Below are positions 27,052-36,389 of a stretch of 64,000 nucleotides of DNA, piece by piece; the stretch's first letter is position 1; the number at the start of each line of letters is the position of its first letter. Position numbers and translations under genes: made by a program. Below the pieces are notes generated by a model, which searched no databases, was not told the DNA's origin, and worked only from the letters and a program-made list of their open reading frames with translations. Source of the stretch: Fischerella thermalis PCC 7521 (GTDB taxonomy: Bacteria; Cyanobacteriota; Cyanobacteriia; Cyanobacteriales; Nostocaceae); NCBI RefSeq assembly GCF_000317225.1, contig NZ_AJLL01000077.1, positions 1-64,000 of the forward strand, in the 5' to 3' direction.

Positions 27052-27465
27052 CTAAGAACGCAGCTGTGCAAGCATTAGCGCCGGATTACCATAAGCACGT
27101 GTTGTTTGAATCTTGCTAAAATTGTTAATTTCAAACACTGTTATTCCTTCAAATGTCGCTGATTTGTCAGTTTTGCTAATTCCCTGCATAGTCCACTTAA
27201 CAGCTACTTCATTACCTGCAATAAAAATATGCTCAGTTGTCGCTTCTAATTGATTAAAGACTGTTTTTAACTGACTGATAAATGCACGAAAATTTTCATG
27301 AATTTTTGTTGTTGGTTCTCCAACTGGGTCATAGCTGACAGCATCTTCTGCAAAATTTTCAATCCAATCTTCAGTATTTATGGCAGCAATATTGCTAAAG
27401 TAGTTAGCAATTAAATTGGTGATTTCTTCTTTTGTTATAATGTTTTTTCTAGATTTTCCGTTCAA
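27052..27465 (-). CDS. NTF2-like / SnoaL-like protein
   Basis: This 137-residue protein has the cone-shaped NTF2-like fold pattern: an N-terminal helix with ITNLIANYFSNIAAINTEDW, then DAVSYDPVGEPTTKIHENF, and strands ATTEHIFIAGNEVAVKWTMQ and SATFEGITVFEINNFSKI. The family includes small isomerases, hydrolases and ligand-binding proteins; no function can be fixed. No ATG is in frame near the N-terminus, so the start is a TTG at 27465, which makes the exact start uncertain. Confidence 0.7.
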   Translation of the reverse strand: MNGKSRKNIITKEEITNLIANYFSNIAAINTEDWIENFAEDAVSYDPVGEPTTKIHENFRAFISQLKTVFNQLEATTEHIFIAGNEVAVKWTMQGISKTDKSATFEGITVFEINNFSKIQTTRAYGNPALMLAQLRS

Positions 27466-27577
27466 AGATTTACTAAATATTACTAATGCTTTTTATCTCT
27501 CGGCAATAAATGTTTTTAGTGTAAAATTAGTAAAATCATAGCTGTCATAATTACGACTAGTTTGAGTGCTTTAGTTA

Positions 27578-27940
27578 CTAATTTCTAACTAGGACTGTAA
27601 CCGCAGCCACAGCTATCAACATTTCGTCATTTTTATCATTGAGTTCGGGGATGGCTCTACCTTGCACAACCATTCCCCCTTGTTCAACTGTCAAGGATTT
27701 ACGACCAAAAGGTAGTACAGCTAGTACCTCTTGTTGACGGACTTTTTCTGGGTAAGGTACTGCAACTTGCACTTCTACAATCATTTCATTGGGGTGACTC
27801 AAGCCCGCTACCTCCCAAACACCAGGTAAAGCATTGTTGGCGATCGCATTTCTCACAGCCCTGGCTGCTGCTACTGTTGGATCTTGTCCATGCTGATCTA
27901 TCCCCATCCCCATTTCGATAATTAACCGTTTACGTGCCAT
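27578..27940 (-). CDS. Lin0512-family conserved protein
   Basis: This 120-residue protein starts MARKRLIIEMGMGIDQHGQD and matches the Lin0512 family of unknown function (IEMGMGxDxHGQDPTxAAxRAVR near the N-terminus, then LPFGRKSLTVEQGGMVV). I use the ATG at 27940, which has AGAGGT seven to eight bases upstream, rather than the longer frame from 27979. The fold is small and compact; no catalytic role is known to me. Confidence 0.8.
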   Translation of the reverse strand: MARKRLIIEMGMGIDQHGQDPTVAAARAVRNAIANNALPGVWEVAGLSHPNEMIVEVQVAVPYPEKVRQQEVLAVLPFGRKSLTVEQGGMVVQGRAIPELNDKNDEMLIAVAAVTVLVRN

Positions 27941-28099
27941 AGTTACCTCTGATACTGTTTTTGGATTGTAGAAGCTCATACAACTGGGCGGGAAAGATGC
28001 TAGCCCACAACTCGATAAAACATAAGAAAAGCTTATACAAGCTATTGAATATTCTTTGTCAAGTCTAATTGACCTTTTGTAACAATTAAGTTTATATTT

Positions 28100-28195
28100 A
28101 TTTACATAAATTAACTTTTTTAAATATCAATATCTCCCATCGACATTTGGATTCCTCATGGTCGCCTCGGTGTTTTGTACCGAGGCTTTTTGTTT
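28100..28195 (+). ncRNA. Possible small RNA ending in an orphan terminator
   Basis: GCCTCGGT (28164-28171) and ACCGAGGC (28179-28186) form a perfect 8-bp stem followed by TTTTTGTTT, a textbook plus-strand terminator. No plus-strand gene precedes it (both neighbours are minus), so a short transcript starting in the AT-rich stretch near 28080-28140 is implied. The terminator is clear; the 5' end given here is a guess. Confidence 0.4.
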
Positions 28196-28262
28196 ATACA
28201 AAGGTAAGGGGTAGAAGGAACAAAATAAGTTAGTTGGGCATTGAGCGTGGGAAAGTGATGAG

Positions 28263-28345
28263 TCAGTATATTAATTACCAATTACCAATTACCCATTACC
28301 CATTACCGACCCCAACGGATAGTATAAGTATTCAAGCGCACATGA
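28263..28345. repeat. Interspersed repeat (ATTACCCATTACC plus ACGGATAGTAT...AAGCG-ACATG)
   Basis: Tandem ATTACCAATTACC/ATTACCCATTACC units (28268-28305) are followed by CGGATAGTATAAGTATTCAA and GCGCACATG. The same arrangement occurs at 43610-43690, and an inverted copy lies near 58160-58215. It sits directly 3' of murJ. Confidence 0.6.
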
Positions 28346-28347
28346 TA

Positions 28348-29964
28348 CTATCTCTTCAAAAACCGTTGACGTAGACGAAAAACAAAAAGATTTACCTCTT
28401 GTAACTTCATGGCTGCAACGATCGCACCAAAAACACCCAAACCAACTAAGCCACATACAGCTAATTGCAACAGTTGAATTAGTAAACCATTTACACCAAG
28501 AAAACGTTGACAAATTACAAGACTACCGTAACTAGCAAAACCTCCGACCACGCTAGCACCAGTCAAACCCAAAATTGCTACACTCCATTCTCCCCAAGGT
28601 AAACCTTTCAACCTGCGATCGAGTAACCATAAAAGCATCAATGTGGAACTCAAATTCACCCCTACGGTTGCTAAAACCAAACCAGGCGCACCAAAAGATT
28701 TGATCAAAATCCAATCTAAGAAAATATTCACAAAGATGTTAAACAGGCTGATGCGAAAAGGTGTATCTCCATCGCCCAAGGCATAAAATACTCGTACTAG
28801 GACATCACGTCCCAAGTAAACAAACATTCCTATACCGTAAGCAACCAACAAGGAAGATACCATATCCGAGGCAGCTTGATTGAAAGCTCCGCGCTCATAG
28901 ACTACGCGTACAATTGGGTCGGATAGAGCTATCATCAAAGCACCCAAGGGCAACATTGTAAAAGCGGAAAGGATGAGTCCTTGGCGAATACGTAATTTTA
29001 ACTCAGGCCAATCATTGGGATCGGTAAGTCGAGAAAATATTGGTAGCAGCGGAACCAAAATGACATTAGAAATGACTCCCAAGGGAGTTTGTACTAGTAA
29101 ATTGGCATAATTCAAGCCAGAGGCAGCAGCAGGAATAAAAGAAGCAAAAATAGAATTTATCTGCCAGTTAATGTAGAGCATCCCAGAAGAAAAGGTAGCT
29201 GGGAGCATGATTTTCATGACTTCTCTGACTCCCGGCTGATTAAAATCAAATCGTAGGTGGAATGAACCCATACCAATACGTGCTTGTGCTACCAGTTGCA
29301 CCAGCCATTGCAGTAACGCACCTGCTAGGGTTCCAATCGCTAATACTGCGCCACCATACATAAGATATTCTGGGGAATAGATTTTATTACCTAGTTGTAA
29401 CCCCAGAAAAGCCATCGCAATTACAACTGTAATGCTTGATAACAGAGGACTAATCGAGGGTAGCCAGTACTGGTTTGCAACATTGAGTGTGCCAAACCCA
29501 ATACCAATCAGCCCAGCTAAAATAGCCATTGGTGACATGATCTGGAGTTGTAGAGTTGCGATCGCTTTTACCAACTGTCCATCTGCGCGTTGATCTAACC
29601 CTGGTGTTGTCAACTCAATAATATTTCCGGCAAAGATGATCAAAAAAATCGTCACAATCAACAGCACACAACCAACAAGGGTAGTCATCGTTTCTACCAA
29701 AGGTGCGGCTTCTTCTTTCTTGCGCTTGGCTAAAACACTGACGATCGCACTGTAAAAAGGCCCATTAATTCCACCAAGCAAAATAAGCAGAAACCCAGGA
29801 ATAATGTAAGCGAAGCTATAGGCATCAGCAACAGCACCAGTACCAAAAGCTGCACCAATTGCCACCTGTCGCAATAAACCAACAACTTTACTGATGATTG
29901 TAGCAATAGCAACAATGCCAGCGATTCCAGCAAGGGAACGAGAAACTTTTTGTTCTTCTGTCAC
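28348..29964 (-). CDS. murJ: Lipid II flippase MurJ (MviN family)
   Basis: This 538-residue polytopic membrane protein of the MOP exporter superfamily, with about 14 hydrophobic helices, moves lipid II across the plasma membrane for peptidoglycan synthesis. The N-terminal family sequence is clear (SLAGIAGIVAIATIISKVVG, LLRQVAIGAAFGTGAVADAY), as are ARIGMGS and ERGAFNQAASDM further on. It starts with GTG (TEEQKVSRS). Together with the LCP protein and PBP1A in this window it belongs to the cell-envelope genes. Confidence 0.92.
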   Translation of the reverse strand: MTEEQKVSRSLAGIAGIVAIATIISKVVGLLRQVAIGAAFGTGAVADAYSFAYIIPGFLLILLGGINGPFYSAIVSVLAKRKKEEAAPLVETMTTLVGCVLLIVTIFLIIFAGNIIELTTPGLDQRADGQLVKAIATLQLQIMSPMAILAGLIGIGFGTLNVANQYWLPSISPLLSSITVVIAMAFLGLQLGNKIYSPEYLMYGGAVLAIGTLAGALLQWLVQLVAQARIGMGSFHLRFDFNQPGVREVMKIMLPATFSSGMLYINWQINSIFASFIPAAASGLNYANLLVQTPLGVISNVILVPLLPIFSRLTDPNDWPELKLRIRQGLILSAFTMLPLGALMIALSDPIVRVVYERGAFNQAASDMVSSLLVAYGIGMFVYLGRDVLVRVFYALGDGDTPFRISLFNIFVNIFLDWILIKSFGAPGLVLATVGVNLSSTLMLLWLLDRRLKGLPWGEWSVAILGLTGASVVGGFASYGSLVICQRFLGVNGLLIQLLQLAVCGLVGLGVFGAIVAAMKLQEVNLFVFRLRQRFLKR

Positions 29965-30295
29965 AAACAGTACCCAATAACCAAAAATGGCCCATACTTG
30001 AAAACATTTAACCGAAAATTCGCTACTTTGTCAGGGTATTTTTGATCAAAGGGACTAAAATTGACCTTATGCTCTTCCAGCATCACTCATAATATCTACA
30101 ACAAGAATGACATTGTTATATAAATCTTAATTAGTGGCGTGTCTAGGCAAAAATAGCATAATCTTCTTCTATCTGGTGTGTTCTCTGTGTCTGGTGCTGT
30201 TGATTAATACACTAATTGAAGCCAATTGCGCCGCTACAGTGATTTTATTTACACTTTAGAAACAACCTCTTTTTTGCTTGCAGGCGATTTATTGT
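29965..30295. other. Gene-free stretch upstream of murJ
   Basis: AT-rich DNA with no ORF of note; it should hold the murJ promoter. No repeat or hairpin stands out. Confidence 0.4.
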
Positions 30296-30415
30296 TTACA
30301 CATGAGAACAATTCTTCTTGGCAAGAATAGCTGGTTTGGCATTTAGCATTATCCATAAAAATGCAAGAGCCAAAATCAAAATTAAGCCTAACAAGCGCAG
30401 CAAAATTTTTGACAT
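30296..30415 (-). CDS. Possible 39-residue single-helix membrane peptide
   Basis: The frame reads MSKILLRLLGLILILALAFL, then WIMLNAKPAILAKKNCSHV and stop: a basic N-terminus, one hydrophobic helix of about 22 residues and a polar, Lys-rich tail. This is what small thylakoid or plasma-membrane peptides look like. It lies alone between the LCP gene and murJ. There is no good Shine-Dalgarno sequence, and I do not recognise a family, so it may be chance. Confidence 0.3.
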   Translation of the reverse strand: MSKILLRLLGLILILALAFLWIMLNAKPAILAKKNCSHV

Positions 30416-30423
30416 AACAGCAG

Positions 30424-30485
30424 TGTTGTTTGTTGGTAGTTGGTGGTGATTCCAAACAACCATCAACTACTAACAACTAACAAAT
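30424..30485. repeat. TTGTTTGTTGGTAG / CAACTACTAACAAC hairpin 3' of the LCP gene
   Basis: GTTGTTTGTTGGTAGTTGG (30425-30443) faces CCATCAACTACTAACAACTA (30461-30480). It begins immediately after the LCP stop on the transcribed minus strand and could stabilise or end that message. Confidence 0.65.
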
Positions 30486-30487
30486 GA

Positions 30488-31927
30488 CTACTTCCAATCT
30501 TTTCCAATTCTAATAGTGAGATCAGATTCTAAGTCACCCGTTGCTGAGACTTCAATAGTTCCCAAACCCAAGATTTTTTGCAGTTGTTCTGCGGCTTGGC
30601 GGTTGCCTTTCTGGGCAATAATTTTAGTTTCACTACGCCCGTCAGGCCAATCTGAAATAGCATAAACGTTTTTGAAGCCTTTGCTTTTAAGAGAGTTGAT
30701 TACCTTGTCAGTTAGCTGGGGTTGATTGGAGGCATTTTGAATAGCAATTTTTAGACTAGGTAGCGATCGCGTATCTGGTTTCAAACCACCTATACTTACT
30801 CCAGTATAGTTATTTAGCAGGTCAACTTTTCCAGTTAAATTCAACCAATAACTATCCGGGTCTGCACTTAAACGACTAAAAATACCTGGTAGCATGGTCA
30901 TTTGGAAATTATCCCGCTCCATGTTCAAAGAGAAGTTGACCAGTGCCATCATCTCTTCGACTTTCAGGTTTGTGTCAAAGTACTTGCCCATAATGTGGAC
31001 TAACTGTGGCAACCTGGGTAAAACCGTGGGACTAAACAAACGTTCGCGTAACCCCATCAGCAATGCTTGTTGTCGCTGTACTCTTGGGAGATCTCCGGTG
31101 TTCGCTTCACGGTAACGCACAAACTGTTCAGCTTGTTCACCGTTGAGAGTTTGCCAACCACTGACTAAATTAATTGAAAACTTGCCAGCAGAGTCTTTGT
31201 ATTCCATTGGTTTGGGGACGAACACTTCTACGCCACCCAACTGATCTACTAACTGCCGTAACCCACTAGTAGAAATACGGATGTAGCGATCAATGGGTGC
31301 ATTACTCAGAGTCCGACTGACAACCCGCGCCGCCAAAACTGGCCCCCCTTGGGCGTTGGCTTGGGATACTTTAGTTAATTCCTTTGATTCTGGGATCGCA
31401 ATCATGGTATCCCTGGGAATCGAAAGCACCCGTATGGTGTTGTTTTCTGGGTTTAGCCTTACCAACAACATCGTATCGCTGCTACCAGCATAACTTTCTG
31501 GAGAACCATCAACCTTACCACGGACTGGTTCGATACCCATAATCAGAATATTCATTGGGCGTGTGAGCTTATATTGAGAAATATTGCTCCAAATCTCCCC
31601 TGGTAATGGCGTTTTTTCTGCGTCTGGTCCGCCCATGCCTAATTCTTCATCTGTTCGATCTATATCGCTCCAGAGCGGAGTCCAAAGCGCTAAAGTCGAT
31701 ACTAATAACCCTGAAAGTGTGATCCCTACAACTATTGTCAACAGCCAAAATAGCCACCGAGGCATTGCCAAACCCAACCTTTGATAAAGTTGGCTGGGTA
31801 TGGAACCTACAGATTCTACAAACTGAGATGATACATTCGCTTGTTGTTGTGGGTTTGCCTCATCAGTAGATTTTTGTGCTTGTTGAGATTTACCCTGATT
31901 TTTGATCTGTGCTACTTGTTTAACCAC
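30488..31927 (-). CDS. LytR-CpsA-Psr (LCP) family protein with LytR_C domain
   Basis: This 479-residue protein has a cytoplasmic, Gln-rich N-terminus, one transmembrane helix (about residues 58-85; WLFWLLTIVVGITLSGLLVS), an LCP catalytic domain (about 130-300) and a LytR_C domain (about 385-479; LKIAIQNASNQPQLTDKVIN). LCP motifs include NILIMGIEP, SDTMLLVRLNP, VLSIPRDTMIAI and RYREANTGDLPRVQRQQ with the conserved Arg residues. In Gram-positives such enzymes attach anionic glycopolymers to peptidoglycan. In cyanobacteria a related role in attaching surface polysaccharide is likely but inferred. It starts with GTG and is divergent from manC. Confidence 0.9.
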   Translation of the reverse strand: MVKQVAQIKNQGKSQQAQKSTDEANPQQQANVSSQFVESVGSIPSQLYQRLGLAMPRWLFWLLTIVVGITLSGLLVSTLALWTPLWSDIDRTDEELGMGGPDAEKTPLPGEIWSNISQYKLTRPMNILIMGIEPVRGKVDGSPESYAGSSDTMLLVRLNPENNTIRVLSIPRDTMIAIPESKELTKVSQANAQGGPVLAARVVSRTLSNAPIDRYIRISTSGLRQLVDQLGGVEVFVPKPMEYKDSAGKFSINLVSGWQTLNGEQAEQFVRYREANTGDLPRVQRQQALLMGLRERLFSPTVLPRLPQLVHIMGKYFDTNLKVEEMMALVNFSLNMERDNFQMTMLPGIFSRLSADPDSYWLNLTGKVDLLNNYTGVSIGGLKPDTRSLPSLKIAIQNASNQPQLTDKVINSLKSKGFKNVYAISDWPDGRSETKIIAQKGNRQAAEQLQKILGLGTIEVSATGDLESDLTIRIGKDWK

Positions 31928-32045
31928 AAACTATCTCCCCACTCATCCACTCCCTAAACCTAATGTTAATCCAAGCAACCAATCTTGCCAGTGAAGAAGA
32001 CCACAGTACACTTAGTAGTGTTCTTAAGTAAGTTTCTATGACAAC

Positions 32046-33110
32046 ATGACTAGAGCATTGTTCCCTGTAATTCTTGCTGGTGGTAAAGGTGAACGCTTTT
32101 GGCCCCTAAGTCGTCAAAATCGACCCAAACAATTTTTAAACCTAGATGGTAGCTCTAGAAGTCTTCTACAAGCAACGGCTGATCGGCTGCTACCACTAGC
32201 AGGCGGTTGGGATCGCTTGTTGGTGATTACTTCTAGTCAGATAGCCCAAGGAGTTAAGGAACAACTGCCCGAACTACCACCAAATAACTTGCTAGTCGAG
32301 TCTCAAGGAAGGGACACAGCCGCCGCAGTTGCTTGGACAAGCTTGGAAATCAACAAGCGTCACGGGGATGACGCTATTATCGGCTTTTTCCCTGCTGACC
32401 ACTGGATTGCTGACCAAGATGTTTTTGCACACACAATAAATGCAGCAATTGAACTCGCAGCAAACACAGCAGCAATTGTTACACTGGGGATCAAGCCCAC
32501 CTTTCCATCAACTGGCTACGGTTACATAGAACAAGGTGAAAAGATTGGTTGCTTTAATGACTTGCCAGCTTATCATGTCAACCGCTTTACTGAAAAGCCT
32601 GACCGTCAAACGGCAGAAAATTTTCTCGCAACGGAACGTTTTAGCTGGAATAGCGGGATGTTTATTTTCCGGGCGGGTGTTGTTCTTAAGGAACTGCATA
32701 TCCACGCCCCAGAAATTATTGAACCGTTGATACAGCACGGTCCTGATATCTATCCCCAGTTACCTAAGAAGAGTATAGACTATGCGCTCATGGAAAAAAC
32801 GAATTTGACACATGTCTTACCAGTAGATTTTGGCTGGGATGACTTGGGTGATTGGAATGCGATCGAACGTTTATTAAAAAAAGAAGATTCCCCAAATGTA
32901 GAACTAGGAACTCATGTGGGGTTAGATACTAAGGGTGCTATTGTTTATACTAACAATGCTGATGAGGTAGTTGTCACTATTGGTCTAGAAGATGTAGTAA
33001 TTGTGCGCGATCGCAATGTTACTCTTGTTGTCAAAAAAGACCGTACTCAAGAAATCAAGCAAATCCTGAAAACTTTACAAAGTGATCCCCGATTTACGGA
33101 ATTGTTGTAA
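32046..33110 (+). CDS. manC: Mannose-1-phosphate guanylyltransferase
   Basis: This 354-residue nucleotidyltransferase makes GDP-mannose from GTP and mannose-1-phosphate for surface polysaccharides and glycosylation. The signature LAGGKGERFWPLSRQNRPKQ is at residues 10-29, FFPADHWI near 115 and RFTEKPDRQTA near 180. There is no C-terminal cupin isomerase domain, so it is the single-function form. It is divergent from the LCP gene across about 120 bases that must contain both promoters, which fits a shared role in surface polysaccharide. The name is at family level. Confidence 0.88.
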   Translation: MTRALFPVILAGGKGERFWPLSRQNRPKQFLNLDGSSRSLLQATADRLLPLAGGWDRLLVITSSQIAQGVKEQLPELPPNNLLVESQGRDTAAAVAWTSLEINKRHGDDAIIGFFPADHWIADQDVFAHTINAAIELAANTAAIVTLGIKPTFPSTGYGYIEQGEKIGCFNDLPAYHVNRFTEKPDRQTAENFLATERFSWNSGMFIFRAGVVLKELHIHAPEIIEPLIQHGPDIYPQLPKKSIDYALMEKTNLTHVLPVDFGWDDLGDWNAIERLLKKEDSPNVELGTHVGLDTKGAIVYTNNADEVVVTIGLEDVVIVRDRNVTLVVKKDRTQEIKQILKTLQSDPRFTELL

Positions 33111-33174
33111 TAGGGTTGATGGTTGGCAGTTGGTTGTTGTTTGGAACTACCAACCATCAACCACCAACAAACGA
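33111..33174. repeat. Hairpin repeat between convergent manC and M1 peptidase genes
   Basis: GGTTGATGGTTGGCAGTTGG (33115-33134) faces CTACCAACCATCAACC (33147-33162), forming a stem that fills the whole 64-base gap. It could act on both converging transcripts. Confidence 0.7.
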
Positions 33175-35769
33175 CTACTTCGCCTTCGCTTCTAAATTTT
33201 CCAAACGACTTCTCAGTTCTTGATTTTGTTGTTTGAGTTGATCAAGTTCCTCGCGCAGTTGTTTGACTGCACTGTCTGTGCCAATATTCTTTTGCACTTT
33301 GGCAATTTCTTCTGCCGCATAGCGACGTACGCGCCCATCTGCTGTTTGATCGCCAAGGGATTGCAAGATACTGATGGCTTTGGGAGTTTCCATATTTCCC
33401 AAGGCTGTTACTACCGCTACTTGAGTTAAGAAGAATCTTTCTTTAGCCAGTTCTGCTAAATGGTCTAAGATTCGCTCTATATTGGCAGGAGTTTGACCAA
33501 CAGAGACTGTACCTAATGCCCGAATTGCTGTCAAACGCAAAGGCTGGGGAACGCCTATTTTGGTGTATTCTAAAATCAGATTTAAGGCTGCTTCGGAAGT
33601 TTTGAGTTTTGCTAAACCAGCAATCGCCCCACTGCGTACGACTTCATTCCAACCAGCTTTTGCTTCTAAAACTGTTTTTAGCAGTTTCAAAACTTTTTCT
33701 TCTTTGGGTTTTTCCTCCAAACTGGCGGCTGCAATTGTACCAACTGCGCGGGCTGCGGCTGCTTCTACATAGTAGCTGGCATCTCCATTCTCAACGACTT
33801 CTTTGATAGCCTTATAACTGGCGTAGGTTTTGATTTTTGCCAGTGCTTCTATTACAGCTCGACGTACATTAGGGTTGTCATCTTTTAACCCTAGCACTAA
33901 AGCATCAAAGGTTTGGTCTAATTTGATTTCTGCGATTTGAGCAGCTACTTCTGCGCGCACACCCCAAAAAGGATCTTTTTGTAGTGCTGTTTCTAGTGCT
34001 TTGAGGACTTCTAATCCTCCTTTTTTCGCCAAGGCTTCCGCTGCATAAATGCGCGAAATTGGATTGGGATCAAATTCTAACTGTGCTTTTAACTCTGGTA
34101 CTGGGTACTCCAAAGCAACAGTTTTCAAGAAATTATTCCCCACATCAAAGCTGACAAACAGCGGTTTCTCTTCTAGTGGAAAATAGAAAGCTTGTTCACG
34201 TTCGTGAACCCGTACCTTGAAAATTTTTAATTCTGCAGTAGCACCATTTTTGGCATAACCAAAACCAATGGGAATTCGCAGGTCAAATAAATCACTGCTA
34301 CTACCATTCTTATCAGATGATGCTTGGGTTTGAGTCACCGTCACCTTAGCCAGGTTAGCATCCCCATCCCAAGAGTATGCCACTTTGAAATCAGGGTGCC
34401 CACCTCGGTAAACATACTGATCAAACAGGAATAATAGATTACGCCCTGTCGCCTTTTCGATCGCCCGGAGTAAATCTATTGTTTCTACGGTTTTATGGGC
34501 ATTATCCTGGACAAATGTCTGCATAGCTTGCCAAAACATTTCGTCGCCCAACTCCGTACGGATCATGTGATATACACAAGACCCTTTTTCATAGATGTGG
34601 CGGTCATAAAGTTCGATCGCTTCTCGGTAGACGTGTGTCACCATCGGGCGGCGATAGCGCCCACTATCTTCTGCTAGATAGCTGCGGGCTTCTCCTAAGC
34701 GGTAGTAAGCTGCTTCATCTGCACCATACTCATGCTCTGTCCACATTACCTCAGAATAAGAGGCCATGCCTTCTTTTACCCAAGCATGTGACCAGTGCTT
34801 GATGACAACTAAATCACCAAACCATTGGTGTGCTAGTTCGTGGACTACTAAACTTTCTGTGTTGCGGTTATCTAATGCTGCTCTGGCATCCAGCAAACAT
34901 CTATCTGTTAACAGTGTGGTGGAAGTGTTTTCCATGCCACCAAAGATGAAATCATCAACGCAGACTTGGGCATACTTGGGGTAGGCGTAGACATAGCCAT
35001 ATTTTTCACTGAGAAACTCCATCATTCGGGGAGTTTTGCCCATACTGCGTTTGGCATCTGCTTCCCGTCCCTTTTCTACGTAGTATGTAACAGGTATTCC
35101 GTTCCATTCATCGCGAATTTCCGCAAAGTCACCTACCGCCAATGTCATCAAATAGGTAGGATGAATTTGCTGCTGCGACCAGTGATATATTTTGTAATCA
35201 CCGTCTACTTCTGTAGCAATGAGTTCACCATTGGAAATGGCAATCAGTGGTTTGGGAACACGGACACGAATCTCGGAAGTAGACAACTGTCCTGGGTAAT
35301 CAAAGCAAGGAAACCAGAAGCGTGAGTCTTCATCTTCACCCTGTGTCCAAACTTGAGTGGGTTTGTGGGGATAATGTTTATTTGGTTGGATGAAGTAGAT
35401 CCCCCGTTGGGGCTGTTGCACAGAGTAGGCGATCGCGATCGCCAGTCGTTGATGAGTAACGGTGGGTGAATGTAGTTTAATCGACAGTTTTTCACCGTCG
35501 TAGTCAAACTTCTGCTGTACCTCATCCACAAAAACAGATTCAATGTTCAAGTTAACAGCATCCAAGATTAAACGGTCAATTCCGTTACGGATGGGCAATA
35601 AAGTAATACGGCACTTACCTTGAAGGCTTTGGTTGGGAATATCTAAATCGAGATCCAGAAAAATATGTTCAACCTGTCCGGAGCGATCAGGGTTATAGTG
35701 TGGTTTTGCCCCTGGCAGTTCAAAAGATTTGTAACGGTGATTTTCTGTATCAAAAAAATAATAAGACAT
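33175..35769 (-). CDS. M1-family zinc aminopeptidase fused to HEAT repeats
   Basis: This 864-residue protein has the M1 beta-sandwich N-terminal domain, then the catalytic domain with GGMENTST near residue 277 and the zinc motif HELAHQWFGD near 310. The downstream Glu in WVKEGMASYSE is the third zinc ligand, and a Tyr-containing segment follows. After about residue 560 come armadillo/HEAT-like repeats (ISRIYAAEALAKKGG, VRRAVIEALAKI, VRRYAAEEIAKV) and a final coiled coil (QLREELDQLKQQNQELRSRL). It removes N-terminal amino acids from peptides; the HEAT part may bind a partner. It converges with manC. Confidence 0.9.
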   Translation of the reverse strand: MSYYFFDTENHRYKSFELPGAKPHYNPDRSGQVEHIFLDLDLDIPNQSLQGKCRITLLPIRNGIDRLILDAVNLNIESVFVDEVQQKFDYDGEKLSIKLHSPTVTHQRLAIAIAYSVQQPQRGIYFIQPNKHYPHKPTQVWTQGEDEDSRFWFPCFDYPGQLSTSEIRVRVPKPLIAISNGELIATEVDGDYKIYHWSQQQIHPTYLMTLAVGDFAEIRDEWNGIPVTYYVEKGREADAKRSMGKTPRMMEFLSEKYGYVYAYPKYAQVCVDDFIFGGMENTSTTLLTDRCLLDARAALDNRNTESLVVHELAHQWFGDLVVIKHWSHAWVKEGMASYSEVMWTEHEYGADEAAYYRLGEARSYLAEDSGRYRRPMVTHVYREAIELYDRHIYEKGSCVYHMIRTELGDEMFWQAMQTFVQDNAHKTVETIDLLRAIEKATGRNLLFLFDQYVYRGGHPDFKVAYSWDGDANLAKVTVTQTQASSDKNGSSSDLFDLRIPIGFGYAKNGATAELKIFKVRVHEREQAFYFPLEEKPLFVSFDVGNNFLKTVALEYPVPELKAQLEFDPNPISRIYAAEALAKKGGLEVLKALETALQKDPFWGVRAEVAAQIAEIKLDQTFDALVLGLKDDNPNVRRAVIEALAKIKTYASYKAIKEVVENGDASYYVEAAAARAVGTIAAASLEEKPKEEKVLKLLKTVLEAKAGWNEVVRSGAIAGLAKLKTSEAALNLILEYTKIGVPQPLRLTAIRALGTVSVGQTPANIERILDHLAELAKERFFLTQVAVVTALGNMETPKAISILQSLGDQTADGRVRRYAAEEIAKVQKNIGTDSAVKQLREELDQLKQQNQELRSRLENLEAKAK

Positions 35770-36389
35770 TGATGCCTACTGACCTTTTAATCCTGATAAC
35801 TCTAAATGGATTTAGTTAACAAAAAAGAAAAGAAGTAAAAAAAATGAAAAATTGCTACATAGTACACTTTTCCCAAATCGACCCTTGATGCTCCCTGTTG
35901 TCATTTAGTCGAGAGTGTCCTACGCTCTATTCGGTTTTCATTGAGTAAAAATACTCCAAAGCATTTATATAGCTTTAGGATAGCTTGTTGCTGTTGTTAA
36001 TATTAATTTTTTTCGATGAAGAACAGAAAATTTCTTAAATTTTATCTTCATAATTGTGTGGGAGATTTAGATTCATTGACAATTTAAGTTTTTTTATTTA
36101 CTGCTCAATCAGTAAATTCAACTAAGAGGGTAGATAAAAGCAATAAGACTAAGCACCCAAAACAAATTCTTTGTCTTGATGACAAATTCATAAAAATACA
36201 ATAATAGAATAAAAATACCTAAAATAAAAACTTGATGTTTTGAATTCGTGATAAATTAACAGCCGCAGTTGTAGTAAAAAGTCATGGGTATATGGGTATA
36301 GGGGTGTTAGAGTATCGGTGAAAATTAATTTAAAATTTATTTAATCATTTAAAAATCTTAGAATTGGTATAAGAGAACTCAGAATTACA
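35770..36389. other. Gene-free divergent promoter region between M1 peptidase and rsmB
   Basis: This is 620 bases of AT-rich DNA with no ORF and no strong hairpin. It should hold both divergent promoters. Confidence 0.45.
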
